Assembly (NCBI GenBank): GCA_016647705.1
Contig: CM028328.1
Span: forward strand, 3,993,311-4,057,310
DNA: 64,000 nucleotides
Direction of reading: 5' to 3'
Source of the DNA: Eucommia ulmoides
Lineage: Eukaryota > Streptophyta > Magnoliopsida > Garryales > Eucommiaceae
The notes under the pieces are model-generated. The model saw only the letters and a list, made by a program, of their open reading frames with translations, was not told the DNA's origin and searched no databases. How positions within the stretch are numbered: the first letter of the stretch is position 1; every line of letters starts with the position of its first letter. The position numbers and the translations under genes are program-made. Below, one piece after another: positions 33,121 to 46,069 of this stretch.

Positions 33121-33296
33121 TGTTAAGATAATTGAGAAGTGAGAAACATAAATAATATATTGATTTTTATAAAAAAAAAAAAAAAATACATATTAAAATG
33201 ATGTACAATAGGTATTTATAGGAAAAGTGGAGAACCTTAGGATTAGGATTTTAACATAATAGGCCAAGTGGGCCAAGCCCATATATTATATTAACA
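33121..33296 (-). repeat. Short LTR (3') of a Ty1/copia element
   Basis: It runs from TGTTAAGATAATTG to TATATTAACA with inverted TGTTAA/TTAACA termini. A polypurine tract follows (CCCTCCCTCAAACTCAAG on this strand) directly before pol sequence. Length is 176 bp. Confidence 0.7.
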
Positions 33297-34250
33297 TCCC
33301 TCCCTCAAACTCAAGGCAGTAAATGAGAAGTGAACTTGAGTTTGGAAACTAAATAGTAAAAGCATCTGGGTGGATGAACCTTAGTAAATGTTTGTTGTCT
33401 GATCAGCTGAACTGACGGATTGGAGATGAACCGTATTCTAGAGAATATGATGATAGATGAAGTGACAATCAGTTTCAATGTGTTTTGTACACTTGTGGAA
33501 GACATCATTATGAGTGATCTGAATGGCACTCAAAATAGTGACAGTAGGAGAAAAGATTCTCATGTCAGCAAGGAGCCACTAAAGCCAAAATAGTTCTTGA
33601 GTTGCATCAGTCATGGCATGATATTCAGCTTCAGTGCTGGAACGAGCAACCACAGTTTGTTTCTTACTATGCCAAGAAATGAGAGAGTTACCCAAGAAGA
33701 AACAATAACCAGTGGTTGAACGTATGTCGATGGAATCTCTGACCCAATCAGCATCAGAATAAGCTTGTAAAGTGAGAGTAGACTGGGCTGAGAAATAAAG
33801 TCCATGAAATAAGGTACCCTTGATATACCGAAGAATGCGTAGAATAGTCGAGTAATAAGTGATCCGAGGAACAGACAAGAACTGGCTGACTTGATGAACG
33901 ACATAGACGATGTCTGTGCTAGTAACAGTGAGGTATACCAGACTTCCAACCATTTAACGATATAGAGTGACATTCTGAAGTGGTGAACCATTTAGTGGAG
34001 TGATTTTGATATTCAAATCGAGAGGAGTAGTGACAGTGTTGGAGTCAGTGATGACAGCCTTAGAAAAAACATCCGAGGCATATTTGGCCTGAGAAAGAAA
34101 ATATCCAGCTGAACTAGATGAGACTTCGAGGCCAAGAAAGTAGGTGAGCACGCCAAGGCCTTTCATCTCGAATTGTCCACTGAGAAACCGTTTGAGTTCA
34201 GAGATACCGCGTAGATGATCCTCGATAATAATCATGTCATCTACGTATAA
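33297..34250 (-). mobile_element. Truncated Ty1/copia pol: reverse transcriptase end and RNase H
   Basis: The minus strand encodes the end of the reverse transcriptase (SGQFEMKGLGVLTYFLGLEV, 33954-34235), then RNase H (LQAYSDADWVRDSIDIRSTT, VARSSTEAEYHAM; 33579-33953) with a frame break between them, then a tail to 33311. The upstream edge cuts at the YVDDM motif, near 34250. Integrase, gag and the 5' LTR are missing. It is not the same copy as the copia element at 3119-6230. Confidence 0.82.
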
Positions 34251-34289
34251 TAAAAAAAGAAGAATATTGATCGCTAAAAAATAATACCC

Positions 34290-35130
34290 TTTTTAAGCAC
34301 AAAATATCATAGTATAGCAACTTAAGTAAGAGTGTCAAACCACAGAGATCGGTCTTGTAATTATGAATTTCTAATTATTTTTCTTTCTTTAACGAAAATA
34401 AGTTTTGATTTTAGTTTTGGGTTTTTAATATAAGAAAAATAAAATTCTAAATCTATAAACAAAAATAAAATATATAACCGGGTTAGGAATTGTGAGTTTC
34501 GTATTTTGGACTTATGTGGATTTCGTATTTTCTTTTTAATTAAAATTTGTGTAAACGAGTGTTCCTAATTACAAGTCAGAACTACTCAGAAAGATTAGAT
34601 TTATTATTCTTCGGCATAATTTATCTTCGATATGTAATTCCTATGTTACTCTAATCAAGGGTGAATTACAATATAGGTATAAACCATCCAAACTAATAAT
34701 TAAATCCCAATAATACAATTGTAGAAGCAATTGAATCTAAAATTCAAAATCTCTACAAGAACACTTTGAAAATAAATCCAACCGCAATGAAACTATTTCA
34801 AACACAATATTCTTCATCACACAATTGTTTACACACAATCATAAATTCAATTAAAAATACAATATTATATGAAACCCAAAATACTTACTCGAATCATAAT
34901 CTAGTTGAAGGGAGATTAGCCATCTATGGAATGGTGTTCTTCCAAAAATATGTTTAACATAACCTCTCAAGCCAACCAAATTCGGTAGCAGCCAAAAAAC
35001 AAAATAAATAAATAAAAAAAAAAACTGAAACTTAAGATAAAAAAAAGAAGAATGAATGAATTCCCCCCTCTTTAAAAACAATAAAAAGATTGAATCAATA
35101 ATCAAGTGACCTCTCTAGCATCCGCTGTCT
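34290..35130. repeat. Non-coding dispersed repeat, host of the LINE insertion
   Basis: It is structurally similar to 11930-12480 (AAGCAC..ATCATAGTATAGC, then CTCTACAAGA). It is interrupted at 35143 by the LINE and appears to resume at 41464. No coding sequence is recognised. Confidence 0.4.
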
Positions 35131-35143
35131 GAACCAAGCAATT
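35131..35143. repeat. LINE target-site duplication, left copy
   Basis: GAACCAAGCAATT, identical to 41451-41463. It adjoins the T-rich (minus-strand poly-A) tail of the LINE. Confidence 0.85.
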
Positions 35144-35275
35144 TTTTTTATTTTTTATTTTTAATTCAAAGCAGAATTTTATTAAAAACAAAAGAGGAAT
35201 TAAAAACCTCCAACATTACAATTTTTTATCCTTCTAAAACTAGAAAGACCACAAGAATCCAATTTCAAACAACCC

Positions 35276-38200
35276 CTAACAATTTGTGGTAGATAAAAAA
35301 AAAACAGTAGAACATAAGATTTCTCCTGCACTAACATGCTTAGCCAATCCATCAGCAACTCCATTAGCTTCTCTATATACATGTTGGATGAGAAAGTCAC
35401 CTTTGCTTCTCCACAACTTGATATCAGTTAAAAAATGATGTAATCTCCATGGAATTTCAGCCTTATTCATAACCATGTCTGCTAGAATCTTGCTATCTAC
35501 CTCTAAAATAACTTGCATCCAATTATTCTCTAAGCAAGCCTTGATCCCATGCCAAAGAGCATAAACCTCAGCAAACATATTTGTTTGAATGCCCAGAGAA
35601 ATTGAATAAGACAGAATTAACAAACCTTGATGATTTCTGATGACTCCTCCTGCCCCAGCACTTTCTGGATTACCTATAGAGCTACCATCATAATTAAGCT
35701 TCATATAGTCCCTTATTGGTTTAGACCAATGAACTAATATAAATTTGAATGATTTAGGCTTTTTAACAGGCTGCATATTGATAATGAATTCAATTCTGCT
35801 TATCACAGAATGGAAGAATGGAGAAATTTGATCAAACTTGGCTTGGCATCTTGTTTTCCAAAGTTCCCAGCAAATCAACACTGGTACACCAACACTGAGA
35901 TTCTTATTTTGCCACCACTTCAACAATCTAGAAATCAATGATCCATCATGTCCAGTACTGCCAAAATAAGCCCAAACCCTTTGAGCAAATGAGCACTCAG
36001 AAAGAACATGATCCTGTGTTTTAGCAACTTTACCACAGCTTGCACATACTGAAGGCATTTGAAATCCTAATTTCTGAATTAATGAATTAAAAGGCACTAT
36101 ACCTTTAAGAACCTTCCAAATGAAAAAAGAAGATTTGAGAGGTATTTGAGTATGCCATATGAATTTGAAGTAAGGAGGAGCATCAGAATTTTACCTAAAA
36201 GCCTGCCAGGCAGAAGCAACTGAAAACTGACCATTTGCAGCAGGCATCCAACACATTCTGTCTTCCACATCAATGGGGAGCTTATGCATATTCATAATAT
36301 GAGATTTAAAAGTAGGCAGCAACTGATCTAATTGGAATTCAATCCAAGAACCATCTGAATTTAACAGGTCAGACACCAGCAACCTGGAATACTGATCCTG
36401 CACCAGTAAAATTTCACCAAGAGGAACATTGATCAACCACTGATCCCACCATAAGGAAACAATACCTTTTCCTATTTAAAATTGGATATGCTCCTCAGCC
36501 AATGTCTTCCCTGCAATAACATTCTTCCAACCTATACTCTGATGAGAGGAAGTGACACTGCAGAAATGATCCAATTTTCTTGAGCAGTATTTCAATTTCA
36601 TGAAATTAGCCCACAAAGACTGCCCATTTCTAAAATTCCACAATAACTTAGCTTTAAAAGCCATAACCATGTCCTTTAGCTGTCTGAATCCCAATCCACC
36701 TTCTTCAAAAGGATAACACATTTTTTGCCAGCTTTACCAGTGTTTCTTCCCATTCCAGCAGAAATTTGCAAATAGCCCTTCAAATGATTTAATCACTTTG
36801 ACAGGAGGAAAAAGAGTCATAAACAAGAATATGGTTTGAGATATCAGAACATGCTTGATCAAAACCAGCCTTCCACCATTGGACAGAAGTTTTGCCTGCC
36901 AACCTTGCAGTTTCATTCTAATTTTAGCAAGCAGATCATCAAATAGAATAGCCTTTTTCTTACCTGCAAAAATAGGGCATCCCAAATATTTCATTGGGAA
37001 AGAGCTCTTGATGAAACTTGTTCTAGAGGTTAACCAAGACAGCTTATTAGAAGAAATGTAAGTGGAAGGTATGAAACTGCTTTTGGAAAAATTGATGAGC
37101 TGCCCAGAATTGAGTTGATATGAATTCAAGAATTTCAGGAGTTTAGCTATGGAAGATTTAGAACCATTAATAAACAGAATCATATCATCAGCATAAGCAA
37201 GATGAGAAACAGGATTCAAAGTTTTAGGCTGAGAAAAATGAGAAATGGATTTGTTTTGAACGAGGGATTTAATACCTCTTGAAAAAGCCTCAGCCATAAT
37301 AATGAAAAGAAGAGGTGAAAGTGGATCACCTTGCCTTAAACCCCTCTTAGAATGAAAGTAACCTATAGAGCATCCATTAATTATTAATGAAAAAAAGCAA
37401 TTGGATATCAACCTCCATACCATGTCAATTATTCTTTCATGAAAACCAAATTTTCTCATGATAGAGATTAAGAAAAACCAAGAGACTCTGTCAAAGTCTT
37501 TAGCCATATCCAATTTGATGATCAAATTACCTCCCTTAACCTTTTTAGGCAAAAAATGAGCCATCTCTTATGCCAACAAAATGTTGTCAAATATATTCCT
37601 TCCCTTAACATATGCACTTTGTTCAGGAGAGATGATTTTCGGAAGAATAACTTTTAATCTGTTTGCCAAGAACTTGGATATGATCTTGTTTATGAAGTTA
37701 CAAAGACTGATTGGCCTAAAATCAGCAGGAGTTTAAGGATTCTCTTTTTTAGGAATTAAAGCCAAAAGGGTGCTTGAACATGCTTTAGGAATCTCAACTC
37801 CACAGAAGAAAGACATAACTGCTTGAAAGAGATCAAATTTGACTATCTCCCAACAATGAGTGAAAAATTTACTAGAATATCCATCAGGCCCTACTGTACT
37901 GTCACCTTTAAGATTGAAAACCACCTCTTTGATCTCTTCCATGGTTGGAGTAGCCAACAAGAAGTCATTATCCAAATCACTTATTAAAGAAGGGATCATA
38001 TCCAAAAAACCCAAATTTGGTTGAGCTGATTGATCACAAAGTACTGCCTCAAGGTGCTGCAAAAAACAACTTCTGATATCCTGATTAGCAGTAAGTTCAG
38101 TTCCATTTTTTTCCTTGATCACTGAAATCCTCCTTTTGATTCTTTGATCTTTCACTGAGGCATGAAAGAATTTGGTGTTAGCATCACCATCTTTAAGCCA

Positions 38201-39255
38201 TTTATAAATTGATTTCTGTTTCTAGAATTGTTCCTCCACTTGAATAACTGATTTGTGCTTAGCCAATGCTTGATTGTATAGAGCCCAATTCTCTTTAGTG
38301 TCATTAATGAGGCAAACTTCTTCTAAGTTGGAGACCTCTAATTCAGCCTTAGATGCAGCATTAAAGATGTTTCCATAAAAAGTAGAACTCCACTGTTTTA
38401 AAGCTGGTTTTAAGGCTTTGAGTTTATAGGCTAAAACTAAAATGGCTGAACCATGAATGGTTTTGTTCCAATTAGAAGCAACAAAATGATAGAAATCAGG
38501 ATTGGTGCACCAAAAATGTTGAAATTTGAATGGAATAGGTCCTTTAGGGAGATTAAGAGAAAAGAATAGCAATTGAGGAGAATGGTCAGAGCCTGTTTTA
38601 GACAAATGAGCAACAGTCGAATTTTAGAAATAGGATAGCCAGGCTGAATTCATGAAGGTCCAATCAAGTCTACATCATTTTCTTGTCATGCCCTTGTTGT
38701 TATTACACCAAGTGAATTTTGAACCAGTAAAAGGAATATTCAGCAGCCCACAATTCTGAATACATGTGTTGAACTCCAAATAGCTTATTTGAGAGATATT
38801 TGAGTAGCCTTTTCTATCCTCATTGCAAGAATAGCAGTTGAAATCTCCAGAAACAATACAAGGATGGCTTATGGTGGAAGTACAATTTTCTAAATTAGCC
38901 CAAAGAGGTCTTCTTTCAGGATGGCTGCATTTTGCATAAACTGCTGCTATGGATATCTTGAAATCAAAAGCTGGAATTAAGCCTTCTACCAAAACCAATT
39001 GATTTGAAGAAAAGATAATGTTGTAAGCTAAGGTATTTTTCCAAAAAATCCATATCTTGATAGAAGTATTTGAAAAGGAGTTATCAAAGTTTAGAAACTT
39101 AGCAAGTTTTGAGATAGCCTCCTTAGCCATCATAGGTTCTCGCAAAATCAAAAATGTAGCCTTTGATCAAATACTAATTTCTTCAATCTGATTCTTGCAG
39201 CTCCCTTAGAAGCACCTCTACTATTCCAAATAAGGCCTTTAAACATTGGAAACAT
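35276..39255 (-). pseudogene. LINE ORF2: endonuclease, reverse transcriptase, zf-RVT and RNase H
   Basis: ORF2 nicks target DNA and reverse transcribes the element RNA. It starts MFPMFKGLIWNSRGASKG (39255). Endonuclease: LREPMM and VSGDFNCY. Reverse transcriptase: KLDMAKDFDRVSW, RGLRQGDPLSPLLF and the active site AYADDM. The zf-RVT region lies near 36000-36100 (CASCGKVAKTQDHVLSEC). RNase H: NYDGSSIGNPESAGAG, AEVYAL, EVDSK and EANGVADGLAKH, with the catalytic acidic residues visible. One frameshift lies near 39150. Eight in-frame stops are at 38675, 38624, 38222, 37733, 37568, 36734, 36476 and 36191; no other shifts were noticed between 39150 and 35276. Confidence 0.9.
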
Positions 39256-39385
39256 TGGATAATGAAAAATCTTTACTCCTCAAACCTGATCTGGTAGGCA
39301 GCTTGTTTGAGTTCCTTAATTTGATCAAATTTTTCTTCTTAGGCTGCAAAAATTCTATTTCCTCAGCTTCCAGTAAAACCTGCAC

Positions 39386-41347
39386 TTATGATAATCTTCT
39401 TGGAGACAAAGTGAACTTTTGAATCACTCCTTGATTGGATGGACAAGTTTGGTTTGATGAAGAAGGAGAATTATGCACTCTCTCAGCCATTCCAGCAGCT
39501 TTTCCAGAATTCACAACAGTTTGGTGATCAAATTTTGAATGAACATTTAAACCCTCATTCTGAGACTTGGAGGATGATTTAGAAGGTAAATATGACTTGT
39601 GAGAAGAAGAATTGGCATGAGAATCTGATAGCTGAGGAGAAGAGATAAAATTCTGAGAATTACTGATTTTTCCAGAACAAGCACCAACAGTAGGAATTCC
39701 AAATTGAGATTGAGGTTCCAAAATAGGAACTGAACCTTTAGAAGTAACAAGTGAAGGAATTTGAGAAGTGTTATTGGTAATTATATCCTCAGGATGGTTA
39801 GAAAATTCATTTGAAGGATTCAGGCTCTTATCAACAAATGAAACATTGGATTAATCAGGATTGGTTTGAGAATGAAGATTACCACTTGATTCCATCAGAG
39901 TAGAAGGATTATTCAAATTGGAAGAGTTAGAATGAATTGGAATGGGAATGGAGTAGGTTTTAGCCAAAATGGCAATAGCCTTAATTTTTGCAGCCTGAAT
40001 ATCAGCCTCATGCTTAGAACTAGAAGGATCACCAGCATTTGAATTTTGAACAATTTGATTACTTTTGATAGTAAAATCCCTCTTAGATGAATTAGAGGAA
40101 ATATCCAAAGAAGATTTTTTGGAAGAAATAGGCTTATTCTTAAAAACTGAATTTTGGGCATTTTTGGTAGGAATGGCATTTCCGGAATTAATTTGGGCAG
40201 AAGAAATTTTTGTTTGAGATTTAGCAAATGATGTATTTGGAATATTTACTTCCTTAGAATGAGATTTAAAACTCTTTGAAGGCATGAATTGTGAAGAGGA
40301 AGGATTTTGTGAATCAGAATGCTGATTTAAAGAATTTTGGTTTGGCAAAAAATTAGGATCTCCCTCATCTGAATGATCTTCATAATTTTCCAAAAACCAT
40401 TGAGAGAATGACTTGGAATTATCTAAATTAGAATTGGAAGGAGGGATTTTAACAGAATTGGATATGATACCTTGAGAAAGATCAATTTGATCAGAATTCA
40501 AATTGCTCTGTTTTCTTGTGACTGGAACAGAGACTGTCGTTTCTTGAAGAGTGGAAGGTGAAGGGTTCTTGATCGAACAATTAACCTCAGAATAACCTTG
40601 TTTAAAGCAGTGATTGCAATAGGAAGGATTAGATTCGTAAGAAACAATCTGCCAGAATCCATTTAAACCGTATCCAATCCAAATTCTCTTAATCAGTGGT
40701 CGACGTAAATCATTCTCAACAGAAACACGAGCAAGCTTAGGCTTCGAAAAATTGACCGTAGCAGCATCAACTTTTAATGGAGAACCTATGGCTGATGCAA
40801 TTGAGAAGAGAGCCTCTTTGTTATGGAAGTGTATTGGCAAGAAATCAAAACTGATCCAGATTGGCGCCAATGGCGATTCAACATTGGCTTTGAAATCAGG
40901 AGTCCATTTAAACATTTTGATTGGATATTGATGAATGAGCCACTGTTCTTTGATCCATAAACGTTGAAAGTCCTCATCTGCAAACAATTGAATAAGAAGA
41001 TTCTTCTGATCTAAGAAACCGATTTCAAATCCTGCAGCCAAATTCAACGCAAAGAACATTTTCTTGATTGCTTCAAATGGAGGACGCCCATTGAAGAATT
41101 TTCCTACCAGAGCAAATTTGAATGGAGTTGCAAGCTTGTCAACCTCTTCTTCCGAGAAAAAAATAGTTGGTTCCCCCTTGAAAGTTTGAACAGATTTTCT
41201 AGGAATGGCTGAATTTTTGTTGAGAAGAACACTGGCAAATGATTTTTAAGCAAAAGAAATTGGCACATTAGCTTGATTATTTGAATTAAGAAATGATGAA
41301 TTATGATCTCTAGGCTGAGGATGATCCCCAGCACTAGCAGCCTCCAT
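39386..41347 (-). pseudogene. LINE ORF1: DUF4283 / zinc-knuckle RNA-binding protein
   Basis: ATG at 41347 (MEAASAGDHPQP) opens a 653-residue frame interrupted only by TAA at 41246-41248 and TAA at 39851-39853. The DUF4283-like part includes FSEEEVDKLATPFKFALVGK. A CCHC-type knuckle follows (CNHCFKQGYSEVNC; the expected His is Tyr). The C-terminal half is a long Ser/Asn/Lys-rich low-complexity region. Such proteins coat plant L1 RNA. Both stops are one transition away from a Gln codon. Confidence 0.85.
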
Positions 41348-41450
41348 GCTAGAAGGCTGAAAAATGAAAAAAGAAGAAAGAAAAATACGCAAATCTTGGA
41401 GAGAATCTTGGAGCCTCTCTCACTAGAAAAAAAAAATCCGGATGATTTCA

Positions 41451-41463
41451 GAACCAAGCAATT
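41451..41463. repeat. LINE target-site duplication, right copy
   Basis: GAACCAAGCAATT, next to the element's 5' leader; identical to the left copy at 35131. Confidence 0.85.
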
Positions 41464-41678
41464 AAAAACCAATTGAATGCTCCCAATTTCCTTTTTTATT
41501 CCTTTGACCCCCCAAGCTACTTCACTATTTCCAATTGAGAATATGGAAAAATGGAAAATGAATAATGATCATATCCCCCAAGGAATTTTGTTCCCAAATT
41601 GCCCATTTTTTCCTTTATTTGGGGTTTTCATGCATGACCACTCAAAGTAGCAATTAATTGGCCAATTAAAATGGTCAT

Positions 41679-43796
41679 TGGTGGCCTAGTGGAATACCCA
41701 AGAGGGGGGGTGAATTGGTATTCAATAATATCAGAGAGAAAATACTTCAATAAATCAAATAATTAATTTAATCCTAAATTAATTATTATCTTTATATCAC
41801 AGCAGAATTATCAAATAAACTAAGTGCACATTAAACAACAATAATTAAATAAAGATTATAGCACACCAAAAATTTAAACTGGTTCACCAAGTTATTCTTG
41901 GCTAATCCAGTCCTCCGAGCCCCACAAAGAATCGAACTCACTAATACTCAAGATTCCTTTAAAGGTATGAACCAAACCCTCACAACGATTATTTTACAGG
42001 CTCATAATCAACCTTTACAACATCATTTTCACAGGTTAAGGAAGAACATCTACTTTTTACAGGCTAAAGAATAACTTAATTCTTTTTAACACAAATGCAA
42101 CAGAATAAAAACATCACCAATACTCTAAATATCCTTTTACCCGGTAAGGATTGAATCGTTACAAAATTCACACAAATCAATTCTATTTAGGAAGAATTAC
42201 TACCCCAATCTCTTTATGGGAAGAGACTGAAATCGGCTACCCTTTGATTAAATACCTCCAACAGTATTTAATCCGTCACATTACTCACCAATACAAATTG
42301 ATAAACAAATTATCTCACACAGAGCTTCTACCACCGTAGATAAATTAAAACTCGATTAATATCCCAAAACTAGTGATAGAAATGTGAGATACTCAAAAAT
42401 CTGATTTTTAACAAAAGATGGGTAGCACGTAATCAGATTCAATAAATTGTTTATAAAATATTTTCTTCAATAAAAATTAGAAACAATTTCTAAAGATCAA
42501 TTTTCAAAAATTAAATAAGCAATACAATATAGAAAGTAATTGGAAAGATCTTACCCGGAATCTACTGAAAAAATAATAATTAGAGCGTAGTTGCTTCAAA
42601 TTCAATAATAGCAATGATCAACAGCCAATGATTATCAAGATTGTCTCTTAGAATAGCTCTCACAAAAACTCAGTATGATATCTCTTAGAAAAGCTCAATA
42701 TGATCTCTTAATCTCTTAATCTCTCTTAGTCACTCTTAATGATATGAAAAACACAGGTCTATATATATGAGTTATAAATCACCTCTCTAAGGGCTAGTTC
42801 TCATATGTCATAATACTTAAATGCTCTCTTAGACCCCTTATATCATTATGACTTAATTTTGGTTCAATTCATTTAATTATAGCTTTTAAATCTCTCAATT
42901 AAGTCTTTCAAATATTTCTCAATCTCAATTAAATAGAATAGAAACAATTTTATGTACCAAATTAAGAAACATTAAAACTTAATGAACCAAATCAATAGGA
43001 ATTAAATAATAGGTGTAGCATATCTTAAATATCAATAAATCCCTTAAATTTCTCTCAAATCCTAACAAAAAATGATTACTTTTAGATATGATTTTGGAAT
43101 GCACAAAATCCTGAAACAACGCCCTCAGTTGACCAACCAGTCGACTACTAGATTCAGGATCAAAGTTGTTGCGTTCATCGGTCGACCTATCTGTCGATTT
43201 GGAGATTCAAAAAGTTTGATTTACCTTCACCGGTCGACCTACTTGTCGACTTAGAGATACAGAGAGTTCAGTTTCTCTTCATCGGTCGACCTGCCTATTG
43301 ACTTAGAGATACAGAGAGTTCATGCTGCTTTGTCTAGTCGACCGATCAGTCGACTTATATCTGCTGGATCTCTTTTCTGAACTCGTTTTTAACTTATTCT
43401 CTTTTACGTTTTTGCCCCTTTAACCATTTTATTTTCTAAATAAGCTCCACTAACTTCTTAAATTCCATTTTAGTTAATTATAAATATTTTTTTTTTCAAA
43501 TATACATAGGAGCAAATAATTTCATCTTATTAAAACACACATAAACAATAAAAATATTTTGTGCCATGTGTGTTCCTAATTGGGATATTAATAGTTGAAA
43601 TTCACCTAAGTTGTTTTTCCTAATTTCTTCAAACTCTTAATTCTTCATCATCTTTGACATCATCATTTAGCATCCATTCATAATTTTGCCATTGCATCTT
43701 TATCACATGAACTTAATTAACTGAAACACTTGAACAAACCATTAGTTCCATCAAAACATTAACACTTAATTATTCATCAAAATCTTAGGATCAACA
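41679..43796 (-). repeat. SIRE-like LTR, left copy (3' LTR)
   Basis: About 2118 bp, aligning in order with the right copy: CCCAAGAGGGGG near the left end, CTCATAATCAACCTTTACAA, CTCTTAGACCCCTTATATCA, a GTCGAC-rich block (43120-43365), and GGATCAACA at the right end. A polypurine tract adjoins at 43797 (CTCTCCCTTTTTT on this strand). Confidence 0.85.
43120..43365. repeat. GTCGAC-rich minisatellite inside the left LTR, unit about 60 bp
   Basis: Units of the form CATCGGTCGACCTAYYTGTCG followed by ACTTAGAGATACAGAGAGTT repeat about four times. Each contains paired GTCGAC (SalI) palindromes or one-base variants. The homologous block is at 47585-47775. Confidence 0.8.
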
Positions 43797-44099
43797 ATCT
43801 CTCCCTTTTTTATGATGACAATTAACTTTGATATTTTCTTCAAAACAAAAATATAACCACACTCTCCCTGAATCTGAAGACTGATTTTATAACTTATTTA
43901 AGCATCATAATAAAGATTTCAAAAAAATATAATCAATAAAGCTAAAAAAAATACTCCCCCTTAATAAAACATCATCTAATTTCTCCCCTTTTGTCATCTT
44001 CAAAAACAAAATTTAGGGAGGGGAGGAACACAACCAATAATTCTACTTTAGGCAAACACATAATATACTTGAAAGAGTAAACCTAAAGTAATTAAATGA

Positions 44100-44101
<2 letters not shown>

Positions 44102-44141
<40 letters not shown>
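44102..44141. repeat. (AT)n microsatellite
   Basis: About 20 TA units inside the SIRE-like element's internal region. Confidence 0.95.
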
Positions 44142-45091
44142 CTCTTTTAAAAGTACATTGAATCAACTTATAAATTCAACTTTAAAAAATCAAAACTCAT
44201 TTTAACAAATCAACTTTTAGGCACAAAACATCAACACTATGGGGATCATTATTATAGATAAATATCAAGTCTACTTAATTCATCAAAATTCACACCAAAA
44301 ACATCATTCTTAATATGCAATCTCCCACTATATAAGTGTAAACAAATTAATTCATTTTAAGGAGAAAAATATAATTTTTGAAACAGTAAGACATGAAACA
44401 TCTCTCAATGAAACTATCAATATAATGCATACTTATTTCATAAAAATTTCAGTTTCATATTTTCAACAATAATCATTAACGCTTCAAGGACATGAATCAT
44501 ATCTCAATTAACATGCATATTAAAGATGTTATCTCATAACATGCTCGATTCAACTTATTTATATAAAAGTAAATAGCATGAATGATAGCACATTATATAA
44601 ATAATCCTGCTAAAAAAAACATATGCAACAAATAATTAGCATTATTTAGTAAAATCACAAATACTCGATTAATCCTCTAAATCACATAACATGTTTTACA
44701 ATTAACACATGATCACTACTTGATATAAGCACATAAAAACTTATTAATACTCCTTAACTAAATGTGATTGTCATAATCATCATAGAATGTTTCTAAGACA
44801 ACAGGAGAACGACTAATTTAGAATATATCTTAGAAACAATTACCAACTTACCTATTTGATAAGTCGAGACTCTCCCTCTTTAACAAATTTAATAAATTTA
44901 AAATGCGGAGGGTTAGGAGTACCTCTTATATCCTTAGGGACGATTTTACTTTTTACCTCATTTAAGCTCATAATTGATTTGGGTTTGCAATTCTTCTTGG
45001 CTTGTTCGTATCCTCTCTTCCTTTGATTTTTTCCATTTGATTCATTGATGATTCCCTTTACATATATCGCTTGTGGCTTCCTAGTGATATC

Positions 45092-46045
45092 TCATCTTGG
45101 ATTTTGTACAATTTTTCTCTTTACACATTTCTCTTGTGGCTTCTTTGAAACTTCACATTTTGTCTTTGGTGCATCTTTTTGCTTTGTATGAGTCGCTTGT
45201 GGATCCTTGGTGACTTCCTGTCTTGGCTTTAATATAACTTCTTTGTTTACTCCTTTAGGTCCACTTCCGACATTTTGTAATTCTGCACAAGACATTTCAA
45301 CAATTTTCTTCGGTATCCATTTCATTTTGGATTCGTCTATGTTAGATATAATCTTAGGGTTCCGAAATAGACATGATACTTTAAAATGCCCAACCCTATT
45401 ACAATAAAAACATCTCAAATCCAATTTATCATAGAAAACACGATATGTAAAACAAAAATCATTTATAATAATAGCCACATAATTATCACTAGCGTGTGAT
45501 GAAGAATGAGACGATAAAGCATATCTACTTTGCCTAGAAAAATCATTTTCAGAATCTCTCAAAATAGACTTAAGGTCAGATTTTGATTTTTTAAATTTTT
45601 TCTTAAGTAAATCAATTTTAAAAACAAGATCTCACATTTGCTTAGAAATCCTCTCAAGATTATTTTTTAAAACTCTATTTTCATTTTCAAGAGAATCCAC
45701 TTTAGAGAGCAAATTGTTAATTTAAAAAATAACGTCCGAAAACTCTTTTGAACCACAATAATCATCTAAATGCATTTTAGATTTTCGAACACTTTTTCCA
45801 CTATTTTTAAAAGAAGCGATTTTTCTTTTTAAACTCAAGCTCTCTTTAGCAAAAAGTAATATGAATAAAAGTAATTTTTGCATAACAATATGGACATTTT
45901 CATTATCATCATCTCCATCACTATCACAAGAATCATAAATCACATTATCATATACGCATTTACCATTATCAAAAGAGGATACACAAAATACATCATCCAT
46001 AGTGTGTGCACATGACCGGTTTAGGTAGGATGTTAAGCCTAACGA
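45092..46045 (-). pseudogene. Gag remnant of the SIRE-like element
   Basis: The frame at 45092-45562 encodes a CCHC zinc knuckle (CFYCNRVGHFKVSC) and a Lys-rich tail with KMKWIPKK. The frame at 45722 and upward encodes an acidic Asp-rich stretch (DSCDSDGDDDNEN) and a basic Lys-rich segment. A frame break with stops between 45562 and 45722 separates them. This is the nucleocapsid-side part of a SIRE-type gag. Confidence 0.7.
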
Positions 46046-46047
46046 GC

Positions 46048-46068
46048 TAAAACCAGCTCTGATGTCAA
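46048..46068 (-). promoter_or_regulatory. Primer-binding site of the SIRE-like element, mutated
   Basis: The minus strand reads TTGACATCAGAGCTGGTTTT where the consensus is TTGGTATCAGAGC. The site lies directly after the 5' LTR end, so the tRNA-Met pairing is weakened by mutations. Confidence 0.7.
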
Positions 46069-46069
46069 T

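Larger units (their letters stand above)
35144..41450 (-). mobile_element. L1-type LINE retrotransposon, near full length, 6.3 kb
   Basis: The element is bounded by identical 13-bp duplications (35131-35143 and 41451-41463). On the minus strand it has a short leader, ORF1 (41347-39386) with DUF4283-like and zinc-knuckle regions, about 130 bp of spacer, ORF2 (from about 39255 to 35276) with endonuclease, reverse transcriptase and RNase H, and an A-rich tail. It appears complete at the 5' end, unlike most LINE copies. Both ORFs carry in-frame stops, so it is not autonomous now. Confidence 0.92.

Noticed and set aside
33297-34250. Copia piece as the displaced partner of the element in intron 3 (3119-6230)
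   Set aside because: Both contain reverse transcriptase and RNase H regions, so they overlap in content, and their LTRs differ. They are separate elements.
43120-43365. CRISPR-like regularly spaced repeat
   Set aside because: The spacing is regular, but the units are diverged throughout, lie inside an LTR, and the organism is a plant. It is a minisatellite.
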